NCBI GenBank assembly: GCA_020632655.1
Contig: JACKFD010000007.1
Span: 1-64,000 of the forward strand
Source: Spirochaetaceae bacterium
GTDB taxonomy: Bacteria; Myxococcota_A; UBA9160; UBA4427
Length of the DNA stretch: 64,000 bases
Direction of reading: 5' to 3'
This document shows, in pieces, positions 1-7,796 of this stretch. How positions within the stretch are numbered: the first letter of the stretch is position 1; every line of letters begins with the position of its first letter. Both the position numbers and the translations under genes were made by a program. Below the pieces are notes generated by a model that was not told where the DNA came from, made no database searches, and saw only the letters and a list, made by a program, of their open reading frames with translations.

Positions 1-395
1 CCGATCGACACGTCTCCGATCCCCGCGTTGCCGAGGGCGAGCAGGATCATGGCGAGATAGAACTGCGCGACCCCCTGCATCGTCGCGAGCGCGACCACCG
101 ACGCCGCCAGCAGCCCGATCGACGCAACCACGACCGGCCGCACGCCGAAGCGCACGCAGGCCGTGCCGACGAACGCCTGCGCGATCGAGGAGACGAGCAG
201 CATCGGCGCCATGCCCGAGGACCAGACCGTCCGCGACCAGCCGAGATCCGCGATCACGTCGGGCGAGAGGGCCCGCGTCGCATAGAACCAGCCGGCGCCC
301 ATCTGGCAGGCCATACAGCCGAGCACGACGAGCGCGGGGCGCAGCCGACTCGCGGCGGACCCGGGCGATCGATCGGCCGCGGAGGTGGGCGTCAT
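1..395 (-). CDS. MFS transporter, N-terminal part (cut by window edge)
   Basis: Reading leftwards from an ATG at 395-393 gives an open frame to the window edge, about 131 residues. It starts with a short polar segment and then alternates hydrophobic helices with short charged loops. Recognisable pieces are LVVLGCMACQMGAGWFY in helix 1, a loop with WSRTVWSSG, and FGVRPVVVASIGLLAAS after the second helix. This layout is typical of the first half of a major facilitator permease, and the MGAGWFYATRAL stretch resembles the oxalate/formate-antiporter-like branch. The substrate cannot be read from this fragment. The gene begins 10 bases after the stop of the SDR gene, so it is probably the last member of the minus-strand operon that starts near 5127. 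The C-terminal half lies outside the window. Confidence 0.75.
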   Translation of the reverse strand, partial: MTPTSAADRSPGSAASRLRPALVVLGCMACQMGAGWFYATRALSPDVIADLGWSRTVWSSGMAPMLLVSSIAQAFVGTACVRFGVRPVVVASIGLLAASVVALATMQGVAQFYLAMILLALGNAGIGDVSI

Positions 396-405
396 CGAAG
401 AACGC

Positions 406-1233
406 CTAATGCCCGAGCTCAGGGCGATGGCCCTCGCCGAGGGGGATGCCCGCCCGCGCGGTCGTCAGGCTCGCGCCCCCGTCGCACATCACGACCTCGC
501 CCGTCACGAAGCGCGCGAGCCGCGACGCGAGCATCAGCACGCAGTCGCCGAGGCTCTCCGGCGAGCAGAGCGCGCCGAGCGGAATCGAGGCGCGCATGGC
601 CTCGATCGACGACTTCGAGGCGGCGGCCGTGAGGCTCGGACCCTCGATGCCCGTCGGTGCGACGCAGTTGACGCGGATGCGGCGCGGGGCGAGCTCGAGG
701 GCGAGGGTCTTCGTCAGGTGGATGACAGCGGCCTTCGCCGCGCCGTAGGGTGCCTTGCCGGGCGAGGCGCGCACACCCGAGAGCGAGGCGACGTTCACGA
801 TCGCGCCCTCGCGGTCGGGCCCGGGATGCACCCGCGCGAAGGCCTGGGAGCAGAGGAAGGTCGAGCGCAGGTTGAGATCGATCGCGGTCTGCCAGAAATC
901 CCAGCCGATCTCGGTCACGGGACCCGGCGCATGCGCACCGTAGTTGCCGACGTTGTTGACGAGCACGTCGACGATTCCGAGGGACGCGGTCGCGGCGTCG
1001 ATCATGCCGGCCACGGCCGTCTCGTCCCGCACGTCCGCCGTCAGCGCGAGCGCCGACACGCCGAGCGCTCGGACCTCGGCGGCGACCGCCTCGGCTCGCT
1101 CGCCCTCGAGATCACACACTGCGACGGCGGCGCCGGCCCGGGCGAAGGCGAGCGCAATCCCCCGACCGCCTCCCTGCCCGGCCCCCGTCACGAGGACCGT
1201 ACGCCCCGCGAGCCCGAGCAGGTCCTGCTCCAC
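406..1233 (-). CDS. SDR family NAD(P)-dependent oxidoreductase
   Basis: A 275-residue classical short-chain dehydrogenase/reductase. The Rossmann cofactor motif is TGAGQGGGRG near residues 17-26, slightly expanded from the usual TGxxxGIG. A cofactor-specificity acidic residue follows in VAVCDLEGE, and NNVGNYG stands at the NNAG position. The catalytic Ser lies in VNVASLSG and the Tyr/Lys pair in PYGAAKAAV. The start is a GTG three bases after the TGA of the upstream aminotransferase-fold gene, so translation is probably coupled. SDRs oxidise or reduce secondary alcohols and ketones; the substrate is not readable, but the neighbours (two 2-hydroxyacid dehydrogenases and a PMP-type dehydratase homologue) suggest a polyol, sugar-acid or hydroxy-acid intermediate. 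Confidence 0.9.
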   Translation of the reverse strand: MEQDLLGLAGRTVLVTGAGQGGGRGIALAFARAGAAVAVCDLEGERAEAVAAEVRALGVSALALTADVRDETAVAGMIDAATASLGIVDVLVNNVGNYGAHAPGPVTEIGWDFWQTAIDLNLRSTFLCSQAFARVHPGPDREGAIVNVASLSGVRASPGKAPYGAAKAAVIHLTKTLALELAPRRIRVNCVAPTGIEGPSLTAAASKSSIEAMRASIPLGALCSPESLGDCVLMLASRLARFVTGEVVMCDGGASLTTARAGIPLGEGHRPELGH

Positions 1234-1236
1234 GAC

Positions 1237-2514
1237 TCAGGCTCGTCCGCGGCGATCGGCGACGAAGCCCTCGATATGCCCGATCACGTAGGCGATGTCG
1301 TCGTCGTCCATGCCGTGGTTCATCGAGACGAGCATGCCCCGCTCCATGACCTGGTCCGCGTTCGGCAGTCCGCCGGGCGGCTGTCGGAAGGTGGCGCCCT
1401 CCATCATGGGCTGGCGTGCGGCGTTGCCCGTCCAGACCATGCGGGTTGCGATGCCGCGCTCCTCGAGCCAGCTCTGCAGATCCGCGCGCTCGAAGCCCGC
1501 GTCCTTGCGGATGATGAAGCAGAAGGTGTGCCAGGCCGTGTAGAGACCGTCCGTCGTCCGCGGCGGGATGAAGAGGTCCGGATGCCGCGCGAGCGCCTCG
1601 CAGAGCATCGCGAAGCTGCGCTCGCGCCGGGCATGGTTGCGCGGCAGCTTGTCGAGCTGCTTCAAGCCGAAGGCCGCCCCCACCTCCGAGGGCTCGAAGT
1701 TCCAGCCCGGCAGGTCGAAGATGAACAGGTTGTCGTAGCGCGTCCCGTCGAGGTCTTCCCAGAAGTCGCGCGGCTCGTTGCGCCGCGAGCCGAACATCTG
1801 GATCTCGGACCGGCGCCCCCAACGCCTGAGCAGCAGGCATTTGTCGACGAGCCGCTCGTCGTCGAGGCAGACCATGCCGCCGTTGCCCATCGCCGTGATG
1901 ATGTGCGCGTTCGCGAAGCTCGTGACCGAGATGTCCGAGCGCGTGCCCGTCGGCGTGCCGCGCAGCTTCGCGCCGAGGGCGTCGCAGGAGTCCTCGACGA
2001 CCTTGAGGCCGTGCCGATCCGCGATCTCCCGCAGCCGATCCCAGTCCGGCGCGTTGCCCGTCAGGTTCGGCACGAGCAGCGCCCGCGTCCGCGGCCCGAT
2101 CATCTCCTCGACCTTCGTCACGTCGATCTGGAAGGTGTCCTCCTCGACGTCCGCGAAGACGGGCACGAGCCCGGCGCGGAGCATCGGCGCGAGGTCCGTC
2201 GAGAAGGTGAGCGGCGAGGTGATGATCTCGTCGCCGGGCGCGAGCTCGAGCAGCTCGACCGCGAGGTAGAGCGCCGAGGAGCCCGAGTTGCACATGACGC
2301 CGAAGCGCTTGCCGAAGAGCTCGGCCACGCGTCGCTCGAACTCGGCGACGTGCGGCCCGATCATGATGCTCTGGGGCGGCCCACGCAGGACCTTCGTGAC
2401 CGCCTCGATCTCCTCCTCGTCCCACACGCCCGTCGAGTAGGGCAGCACGCGTGTCGCGAGCGAAGGCTTCGCCTTGCGCCGGGCCTCGTCCTCGGATCCG
2501 GGGTGGTGCGTCAT
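1237..2514 (-). CDS. DegT/RfbH-like PMP-dependent 3-dehydratase homologue (catalytic Lys replaced by His)
   Basis: A 425-residue fold-type I protein of the DegT/DnrJ/EryC1/StrS family. SGSSALYLAV, GDEIITSPLTFS and EDSCDALGAKLRG are the usual phosphate- and cofactor-binding segments. At the position where aminotransferases carry the Schiff-base lysine the sequence is SFANAHIITAMGNGG, so a His is present, as in the PMP-dependent dehydratases RfbH/DdhC and ColD (SFYPAHHITMGEGG). The C-terminal GIATRMVWTGNAARQP also matches the RfbH pattern GTRLLFAGNLIRQP. There is no cysteine cluster at the place where RfbH/DdhC bind [2Fe-2S], so a ColD-like iron-sulfur-free enzyme is more likely. Known relatives remove the 3-hydroxyl of NDP-4-keto-6-deoxyhexoses, yet no nucleotide-sugar genes are nearby; the neighbours are hydroxy-acid dehydrogenases. 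The family call is strong, the substrate is unknown. Confidence 0.85.
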   Translation of the reverse strand: MTHHPGSEDEARRKAKPSLATRVLPYSTGVWDEEEIEAVTKVLRGPPQSIMIGPHVAEFERRVAELFGKRFGVMCNSGSSALYLAVELLELAPGDEIITSPLTFSTDLAPMLRAGLVPVFADVEEDTFQIDVTKVEEMIGPRTRALLVPNLTGNAPDWDRLREIADRHGLKVVEDSCDALGAKLRGTPTGTRSDISVTSFANAHIITAMGNGGMVCLDDERLVDKCLLLRRWGRRSEIQMFGSRRNEPRDFWEDLDGTRYDNLFIFDLPGWNFEPSEVGAAFGLKQLDKLPRNHARRERSFAMLCEALARHPDLFIPPRTTDGLYTAWHTFCFIIRKDAGFERADLQSWLEERGIATRMVWTGNAARQPMMEGATFRQPPGGLPNADQVMERGMLVSMNHGMDDDDIAYVIGHIEGFVADRRGRA

Positions 2515-2575
2515 GCCGAGACCGGTAGCACGCAGGCGCGCCCGCGGACGACCACCCGGCTCGGACCCACCCCTT

Positions 2576-3610
2576 CTACACCACGCGATTCCGCAACGAG
2601 CCCCCCTGCCCCCAGACCCTCACGTTCTCCGCGAAGAGCGCGAGCAGCCGCTCGTCGTAGGCATCGGGCGGGATCGAGCAGTGGGGGGAGAGGTAGAGGT
2701 TCGGTGCGGACCAGAGCGGGTCGTCGGGCGGAAGCGGCTCGGCGCGCGTCACGTCGAGGATCGCGGCAGCGAGTCGGCCGCTCTCGAGGGCAGCGCACAG
2801 GGCGGCCTCGTCGACGAGGGCGCCGCGGGCGACGTTGCAGAGCACGGCGCCCGTCTTCATGCGCGCGAGGGCGCCGGCGTCGATCAGGCCCTCGGTCTCG
2901 GGCGTGGCCGGTGCCGCGAGCACCACGACGTCGGACTCGGCCAGCAGCCGAGGCAATCCCTCCGGACCATGGAGCGCGTCGACCTCGTCCGACACGGCGC
3001 CCGGCCCCGCGCTCCGGCGCGTGGCCACGACGCGCATGCCGAAGGCGCCGGCGAGGCGGGCGCAGGCGGTGCCGATCGCGCCCAGGCCGACGATGCCGAG
3101 GGTGCAGCCGGCGAGGCTGCGGCCGCCGGGACGATGGAAGGCGCGCTCGCGCTGCATCGCGTCGATTCCGCGCAGGTTGCGGAAGACCTCGACGAGTCGG
3201 CCGAAGACGAACTCGGCGATCGGCGCGGCGCCGGCGCCGGCGGCATTCGCGAGGGCGATGCCCCGGGCTTCGAGCGCTTCGCGGGGGAAGTGCTCGGTCC
3301 CGGCGCTGTAGGCCTGCACGAAGCGCAGTCGGGGCATGCGGTCGAGCCACGCGACCGGCAGATCGAGCGTCAGCAGGACCTCCGCCCGCGCCCAGGCCTC
3401 GAGGATCGCCGCGTCGGGAACGGGCGCCTTCGCGAGCAGGCCCGCATCGACCGGCGGCGACTGCCGCGCGCGGCGCAGCGCGACGCTCTCCTTGAAGGGC
3501 TGCACGACGATCTCGATCGGCCGCGCGACGTCGCCCACCGCGCTCCGGAGCCGCTCGACGTCGACGGCCGCCGGATGGTGCACGCAGACGACGAGCGGCG
3601 CGGCGCTCAT
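2576..3610 (-). CDS. D-isomer-specific 2-hydroxyacid dehydrogenase (NAD-dependent)
   Basis: A 344-residue protein of the D-2-hydroxyacid dehydrogenase family. The NAD-binding site is GIVGLGAIGTACARLAG around residues 160-176, the substrate Arg lies in NVARGALVDEAALC, and the acid/His pair falls in RAEPLPPDDPLW and LSPHCSIPPDAYDER. The family reduces 2-oxoacids such as glyoxylate, hydroxypyruvate or phenylpyruvate to D-2-hydroxyacids, or the reverse. The ATG at 3610 overlaps the TGA of the FMN-dependent enzyme upstream as ATGA, so the two proteins are probably made together. An NAD enzyme coupled to an FMN enzyme acting on the same functional group suggests interconversion of a hydroxy acid through its oxo acid. 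Confidence 0.9.
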   Translation of the reverse strand: MSAAPLVVCVHHPAAVDVERLRSAVGDVARPIEIVVQPFKESVALRRARQSPPVDAGLLAKAPVPDAAILEAWARAEVLLTLDLPVAWLDRMPRLRFVQAYSAGTEHFPREALEARGIALANAAGAGAAPIAEFVFGRLVEVFRNLRGIDAMQRERAFHRPGGRSLAGCTLGIVGLGAIGTACARLAGAFGMRVVATRRSAGPGAVSDEVDALHGPEGLPRLLAESDVVVLAAPATPETEGLIDAGALARMKTGAVLCNVARGALVDEAALCAALESGRLAAAILDVTRAEPLPPDDPLWSAPNLYLSPHCSIPPDAYDERLLALFAENVRVWGQGGSLRNRVV

Positions 3611-4638
3611 CCGCGCGGTCGATTCCAGCCGGGCTCGGCGAGCAGGCTCGCGTCGATCTCGTCGACCCGCGTCGCCCCGCAGAGCGCCATCGCCCGCTCG
3701 ACCTCGTCCTGGAAGCCGCGCATCACGCCCTCGACGCCCTTCTGGTCCGCGACGACGAGTCCCCACATCACGGGCCGTCCCACGAAGACCGCCTGCGCCC
3801 CCATCGCGAGGGCCTTCACGACGTGCTGCCCGCGACGGATGCCCCCGTCGACGTAGACCTCGGCCCGGCCGTCGACGCCCGCCACGACGTCCGCGAGTGC
3901 GTCCGCCGTCGCGAGGGCGCCGTCGAGCTGACGGCCGCCGTGATTCGACACGACGACGCCGGCCGCGCCCGCGTCGACGCAGGCCTTCGCGTCGTCCCCA
4001 CGCGCCACACCCTTCACGACGAGCGGGATGGGCGTGCGCTCGGCGAACCAGGCGATGTCGTCGAAGGTGAGTGCGTGGTCGAAGAGCTCGTTCGGGTCCT
4101 CGACCTGCCCGTCGCTCTGCAGGAAGGTCCATCGATTGCGCGCGTCGCGTCGGCGATTGCCCTGCCGCGCGACGTCGACCGTGATCACGATCGCGCCGTA
4201 GCCCTGCTCGGCACTCCGGGCGATCGCCTCGACGCTCCGGGCGCGGTCGGCCATCACGTAGACCTGGAGCCAGCGCGGCGCGTTCCCCGGCACGGCCGCG
4301 ACCTGCGCCGCCGAGCCCGCCCCGAAGAGCCCCATGCAGAAGAGCGCCCCCGTCGCCTGCGCTGCCCGCGCCGTCGCGACGGGGCCGTCGGGGCTCGCGC
4401 GATGCTGCATGGCCATCGGCGCGATCGCGACCGGGCTCGAGACCCGCGCGCCGAGCATCGTGGTCGAGGTGTCGATCGTGGTCACGTCGCGGAGCACGCG
4501 AGGTCGGAGGCGCATGCGATCCCAGGCATCCTGGTTGTCCGCGAGGGTCCGCTCGTCCTCGGCGCCGCCCGCGATGTAGTCGTAGAAGGTCGCTTCGAGC
4601 TTCGCCTTCGCGTCGGCCTCGAGATCCGAGAGGTCCAT
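3607..4638 (-). CDS. FMN-dependent alpha-hydroxy acid dehydrogenase/oxidase
   Basis: A 343-residue TIM-barrel flavoprotein of the lactate/glycolate oxidase and L-lactate dehydrogenase family. The N-terminal FYDYIAGGAEDERTLADN is the family entry motif, and the FMN-binding APMAMQHRASPDGPVATARA follows. The catalytic His and substrate Arg are in VVSNHGGRQLDGA near residue 230, and the FMN phosphate site is in EVYVDGGIRRGQHVVKAL. The length is slightly below the usual 350-390. It would oxidise an L-2-hydroxyacid to the 2-oxoacid. The next gene overlaps it by four bases (ATGA). Thirteen bases of sequence separate it from the preceding lipoprotein gene. Confidence 0.92.
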   Translation of the reverse strand: MDLSDLEADAKAKLEATFYDYIAGGAEDERTLADNQDAWDRMRLRPRVLRDVTTIDTSTTMLGARVSSPVAIAPMAMQHRASPDGPVATARAAQATGALFCMGLFGAGSAAQVAAVPGNAPRWLQVYVMADRARSVEAIARSAEQGYGAIVITVDVARQGNRRRDARNRWTFLQSDGQVEDPNELFDHALTFDDIAWFAERTPIPLVVKGVARGDDAKACVDAGAAGVVVSNHGGRQLDGALATADALADVVAGVDGRAEVYVDGGIRRGQHVVKALAMGAQAVFVGRPVMWGLVVADQKGVEGVMRGFQDEVERAMALCGATRVDEIDASLLAEPGWNRPRG

Positions 4639-4650
4639 TCGATCCTCCGC

Positions 4651-5127
4651 CTAACGTGCCACGAGCCGATAGAGGTAGACTTCGGCGACGTTCTCGTTGC
4701 GTGGCCGTAGGCCGTATTTCACCTCGTAGGCGTCGGCGAAGCGCGCGAACTCCTCGGCCGAGGCGACTCGCGCACCCTCGAGGGGATAGAGCTGGTCGCC
4801 GACCCGGACGCGCACCCGCGGATCGGCCTCCATGTGCTCGACCCATCGCGAGCGGTTCCCGCCCGCGTGCACGTAGAGCGCGGGGCCTACACCCACGGCC
4901 CAGATGTTGACCGAGTAGGGATCCTCGGGCCGGGTCTCGAGCTGGATCGTCGAGACCTCCTGCGTGAAGCCCCAATCTGCCGGCGCCTCGACCGGCGTAC
5001 CCTGGAGCTCTCCCCCCGGCAGCAGGAGCGTCGGACCACAGCCGACCACGAGGGCCGCCGCGATCAGGACCGCCACGAAGCCCGTGCCGACGCGAAGACG
5101 GGACGAAGGCCGCGCTCGCTCACTCAC
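4651..5127 (-). CDS. small lipoprotein, unknown function (possible split-barrel flavin/nitroreductase-like domain)
   Basis: The frame encodes about 158 residues with an N-terminal signal peptide ending in the lipobox LVVGC, so the protein is probably lipid-anchored. The mature part contains YSVNIWAVGVGPALYVHAG and ADPRVRVRVGDQLYPLEGAR, which read like the beta strands of a split-barrel (pyridoxamine-oxidase or F420-deazaflavin nitroreductase type) domain; this similarity is by eye only. An ATG lies at 5142, but AGGAGG overlaps its first codons and sits six bases before the GTG at 5127, so GTG is the better start. It is the first gene of the minus-strand operon running to the left edge. Confidence 0.7.
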   Translation of the reverse strand: MSERARPSSRLRVGTGFVAVLIAAALVVGCGPTLLLPGGELQGTPVEAPADWGFTQEVSTIQLETRPEDPYSVNIWAVGVGPALYVHAGGNRSRWVEHMEADPRVRVRVGDQLYPLEGARVASAEEFARFADAYEVKYGLRPRNENVAEVYLYRLVAR

Positions 5128-5292
5128 CTCGTTCCTCCTCATCCGCTCGGGGTCCGCTCCGCGTCCGCTCGTTCGGCGTCCCATCGCAGGTCGATGCCCC
5201 CGGGCCGTGCGGACGATAACGAGCCGTCCGACCCTTGGCCTCCATGCTTCGGGGGCCTGCGGCGGCGCGCCCCGGCCGCCTATGCTCTTCGG

Positions 5293-6720
5293 ATGCCCGA
5301 CGCCGCCCGTGTCGCCCAGAGCGAGTCCCCGTCCACGACCCCGGCCGCCGCCCGGCCGAAGGCCGCACCGCGCACCGCGAGCGCCGCTGCGATCTTCGCC
5401 TACGCCTCGCCGATGGTCGCGGTCAACTTCTCGCTCGTGCTCTTCATGTCCTACTACAACAAGTACGCGATCGACGCGCTGCTCGTGCCGCCGGCGGCGG
5501 TCGGGCTCGTCTTCGGACTCGGACGACTCTGGGACGCCGTGACCGATCCGCTGGCGGGGCTCTGGAGCGATCGCACGAACCATCGCCTCGGGCGCCGACG
5601 CCCCTGGATCCTGCTCTCCGCGCTGCCGATCGCGCTCTTCGGCCTGATGCTATGGGCGCCGCCGCGCTCCCTCGACGGGACGGCGCTCGTCGCCTGGATC
5701 ACGGTCGCGGTCTTCGGCTTCAGCACGGCGATGACCCTCTTCCTCACGCCGCACCAGGCCCTTGGCGCGGAGCTCACCCGCGACTACCACCAGGTCTCGC
5801 GCATCTTCGCCTGGCGGCAGGCGGCGGGCTACGTCGGCATGATCGGCTGCCTCGTCTTCGCGATGCAGCATCTCATGACCTCGCCGGACCAGCGCGCCGC
5901 CGCGACGAAGCTCGCGATCGCCTCCGGCGTCGTGATCGTCGTCCTGCTCGGCCTCTCGGTTGCCACCCTGCGCGAGCCCGCCGAGAACCGTCGCCGCGGC
6001 GGGGGCAAGGCGCCGGGCGTCGCCCGCGACGTCTGGCGCAACACGCACGCGCGGCGGCTGCTCGTGATGATCTTCATCGAGCACACGGGCTCGGGAGCGA
6101 GCATGGTCGTCGCCCCCTTCCTGCTCCAGTACGTGGTCGGCCTGCCGGGACGGATCGGCGAGGTCTTCATCTTCTACGTGGGCTCGTCGCTCCTCTCCCT
6201 CGTGCTCTGGGTTCCGCTCTCCCGGCGGATCGGCAAGAAGAACGCCTGGATCGTGGGCCTCTTCACGGGCATGACGGGCTACCTCATGCTCTTCTTCGTG
6301 GGCGAGGGGGACCTGCGCTGGATGCAGGCGGTCGTGACGATGACCGGCGCCTGCAGCGCCTGTGGAACCGTGCTCGGCTCCTCGATCCTCGCCGACGTGA
6401 TCGACGCCGACGAGCTCGAGACGGGCGAGCGCAAGGAGGGCGCCTACTACTCGGCCTATACCTTCCTCTACAAGGCCTCGAGCGGCGTGATGGCGATGGT
6501 GACGGGCTTCGTGCTGGCCTGGGTCGGCTACGAGCAGGGAGCATCGACCCAGAGCGAGACGGTCCGGCTCGCGATCCGCTCGCTGAACGGGCTCGTGCCG
6601 CTCGGCTTCATGGCGGTCGGCACGCTGATCCTGCTCCGCTTCACGCTCACGGAGGCGATGCACGCGGAGATTCGCGAGCGACTCGAGGCGCGGCGTTCCG
6701 CCGAGGGCGTCGACGCGTAG
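5293..6720 (+). CDS. MFS transporter, GPH (glycoside/cation symporter) family
   Basis: A 475-residue membrane protein with about twelve hydrophobic segments. After a disordered Ala/Pro-rich N-terminus of about 30 residues it carries the GPH-family hallmark DAVTDPLAGLWSDRTNHRLG followed by RRRPW, and the second-half signature ILADVIDADELETGERKEG. Family members take up sugars or sugar-like compounds with cations; many uncharacterised homologues sit in lipid or xenobiotic catabolic clusters. The ATG at 5293 was chosen because it precedes the conserved core by the expected distance; upstream in-frame codons lack family similarity. It is transcribed away from the minus-strand operon that starts at 5127, leaving about 165 bases for divergent promoters. 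Confidence 0.9.
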   Translation: MPDAARVAQSESPSTTPAAARPKAAPRTASAAAIFAYASPMVAVNFSLVLFMSYYNKYAIDALLVPPAAVGLVFGLGRLWDAVTDPLAGLWSDRTNHRLGRRRPWILLSALPIALFGLMLWAPPRSLDGTALVAWITVAVFGFSTAMTLFLTPHQALGAELTRDYHQVSRIFAWRQAAGYVGMIGCLVFAMQHLMTSPDQRAAATKLAIASGVVIVVLLGLSVATLREPAENRRRGGGKAPGVARDVWRNTHARRLLVMIFIEHTGSGASMVVAPFLLQYVVGLPGRIGEVFIFYVGSSLLSLVLWVPLSRRIGKKNAWIVGLFTGMTGYLMLFFVGEGDLRWMQAVVTMTGACSACGTVLGSSILADVIDADELETGERKEGAYYSAYTFLYKASSGVMAMVTGFVLAWVGYEQGASTQSETVRLAIRSLNGLVPLGFMAVGTLILLRFTLTEAMHAEIRERLEARRSAEGVDA

Positions 6721-6748
6721 GCGGACCGGATCGACGGACGGCGACCGC

Positions 6749-7714
6749 CTAGAGCACCGCGATCGGATTGACCGGACAGCCCGTCCCGCCCGGCACCCGG
6801 ATCGATCCCATCGTAAAGAGGAAGGCGTATCGCCCCCGCTCGGCACACGCGGCGGCGAGTCGTCCGAGTGCCATGTTGTCGATCAGGTGCAGGCCCATGC
6901 CCGTGATCCCGATCTGGTGGACCGGGAAGGGCCAGTTCGGGATGCCGAGTCCGGGCATCGGATCCGAGATGCCGTCGCTGCCGAGCAGCGCGATCTCGCG
7001 CTCGCGCATCCAGGCGAGACATTCCGCGTGCAGCCCCGCCATTCCGTCCGCGGGGTTCAGCCCGCCGCCCTTCGACGCGCGCCACGCGTCCCGGCCAGCC
7101 CCCACGAGCAGGACGTCGCCGCGGCCGACACGCACGCTCTGCTTCTGCTCCGCGGCCTCGAGCTCGGCGACTGTGATCGCCGTGTTCGCCGGCAGCCAGG
7201 GCTCGCCTCGGAGCGCCGCCACGTCGAGCAGCACGCCGCGTCCGACGATCCCGTCGGCGAAGGAGAGGACCGTGTTGCGGAGCGCGCCGTTGCTGCGCAC
7301 GTCCTCGGCCGGGTAGCCGTTGTACATCTTGCCGCGGACGAACATGTGGCAGAGGGCGTCGATGTGGGTGACGCCGAGGCCGTGGACGTGGGCGCCGAAA
7401 TAGTCGCGGGACGCCTCGTAGCCCGGGATGCCCGCGTCGCAGCGCGCGTCGCCGGCCGCCAGCATGTGGTGGTGGGCCGGATAGGGGTTCTCGGCCGAGG
7501 GGACGATCCCGAGGTCGTGAGCGAGGCTGATTGCCGTGCCGTCGACGACCGCCGCCGCGGCCGCCGCGCGCTCGACCGGCCCGAGATGGTTGAGCATCCC
7601 GCGCTCGTCGTCCGCGCCCCATCGCCCCCAGTTCGAGAGTGACTCGAAGAGCCCGTCGAGCGCCGCCTCGCTCGGCACCGCCGCCGCTCCACCCTTCGCC
7701 CCGGCCTCGCTCAT
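6749..7714 (-). CDS. cyclase family protein (kynurenine-formamidase-like metal hydrolase)
   Basis: About 321 residues of the PF04199 cyclase/formamidase family. The metal-binding motif HxGTHxDxxxH appears as HGLGVTHIDALCH around residue 110, with the Gly-Thr slightly altered to Gly-Val-Thr. NWGRWGADDERGMLNHLGP at the N-terminus is typical of the longer bacterial subgroup, and later segments include GVLLDVAALRG and LLGSDGISDPMPG. Family enzymes hydrolyse N-formyl or cyclic amide/ester bonds using divalent metal. The ATG at 7714 is preceded by GGGAGA seven bases upstream and is preferred over in-frame starts further up. The gene is separated by 82 bases from a D-aminoacylase-like gene on the same strand, which fits an amide-degrading cluster. 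Confidence 0.88.
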   Translation of the reverse strand: MSEAGAKGGAAAVPSEAALDGLFESLSNWGRWGADDERGMLNHLGPVERAAAAAAVVDGTAISLAHDLGIVPSAENPYPAHHHMLAAGDARCDAGIPGYEASRDYFGAHVHGLGVTHIDALCHMFVRGKMYNGYPAEDVRSNGALRNTVLSFADGIVGRGVLLDVAALRGEPWLPANTAITVAELEAAEQKQSVRVGRGDVLLVGAGRDAWRASKGGGLNPADGMAGLHAECLAWMREREIALLGSDGISDPMPGLGIPNWPFPVHQIGITGMGLHLIDNMALGRLAAACAERGRYAFLFTMGSIRVPGGTGCPVNPIAVL

Positions 7715-7796
7715 CGTCTCTCCCTTCACGACCCACAGGCCGATCCACGATCTCATGACACCCGACGCGGCGCATCCGGCCACGTCCCGCCGCTCG

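Noticed and set aside
1237..2514. Ordinary PLP-dependent sugar aminotransferase
   Set aside because: The Schiff-base lysine is replaced by His, so transamination by the standard mechanism is unlikely.
385..3495. Open frame of 1036 residues on the plus strand opposite the first operon
   Set aside because: It is antisense to SDR, DegT-like and hydroxyacid dehydrogenase genes that carry full catalytic motifs. The translation is Arg/Ala/Gly-rich without domains, as expected of a GC-driven shadow.
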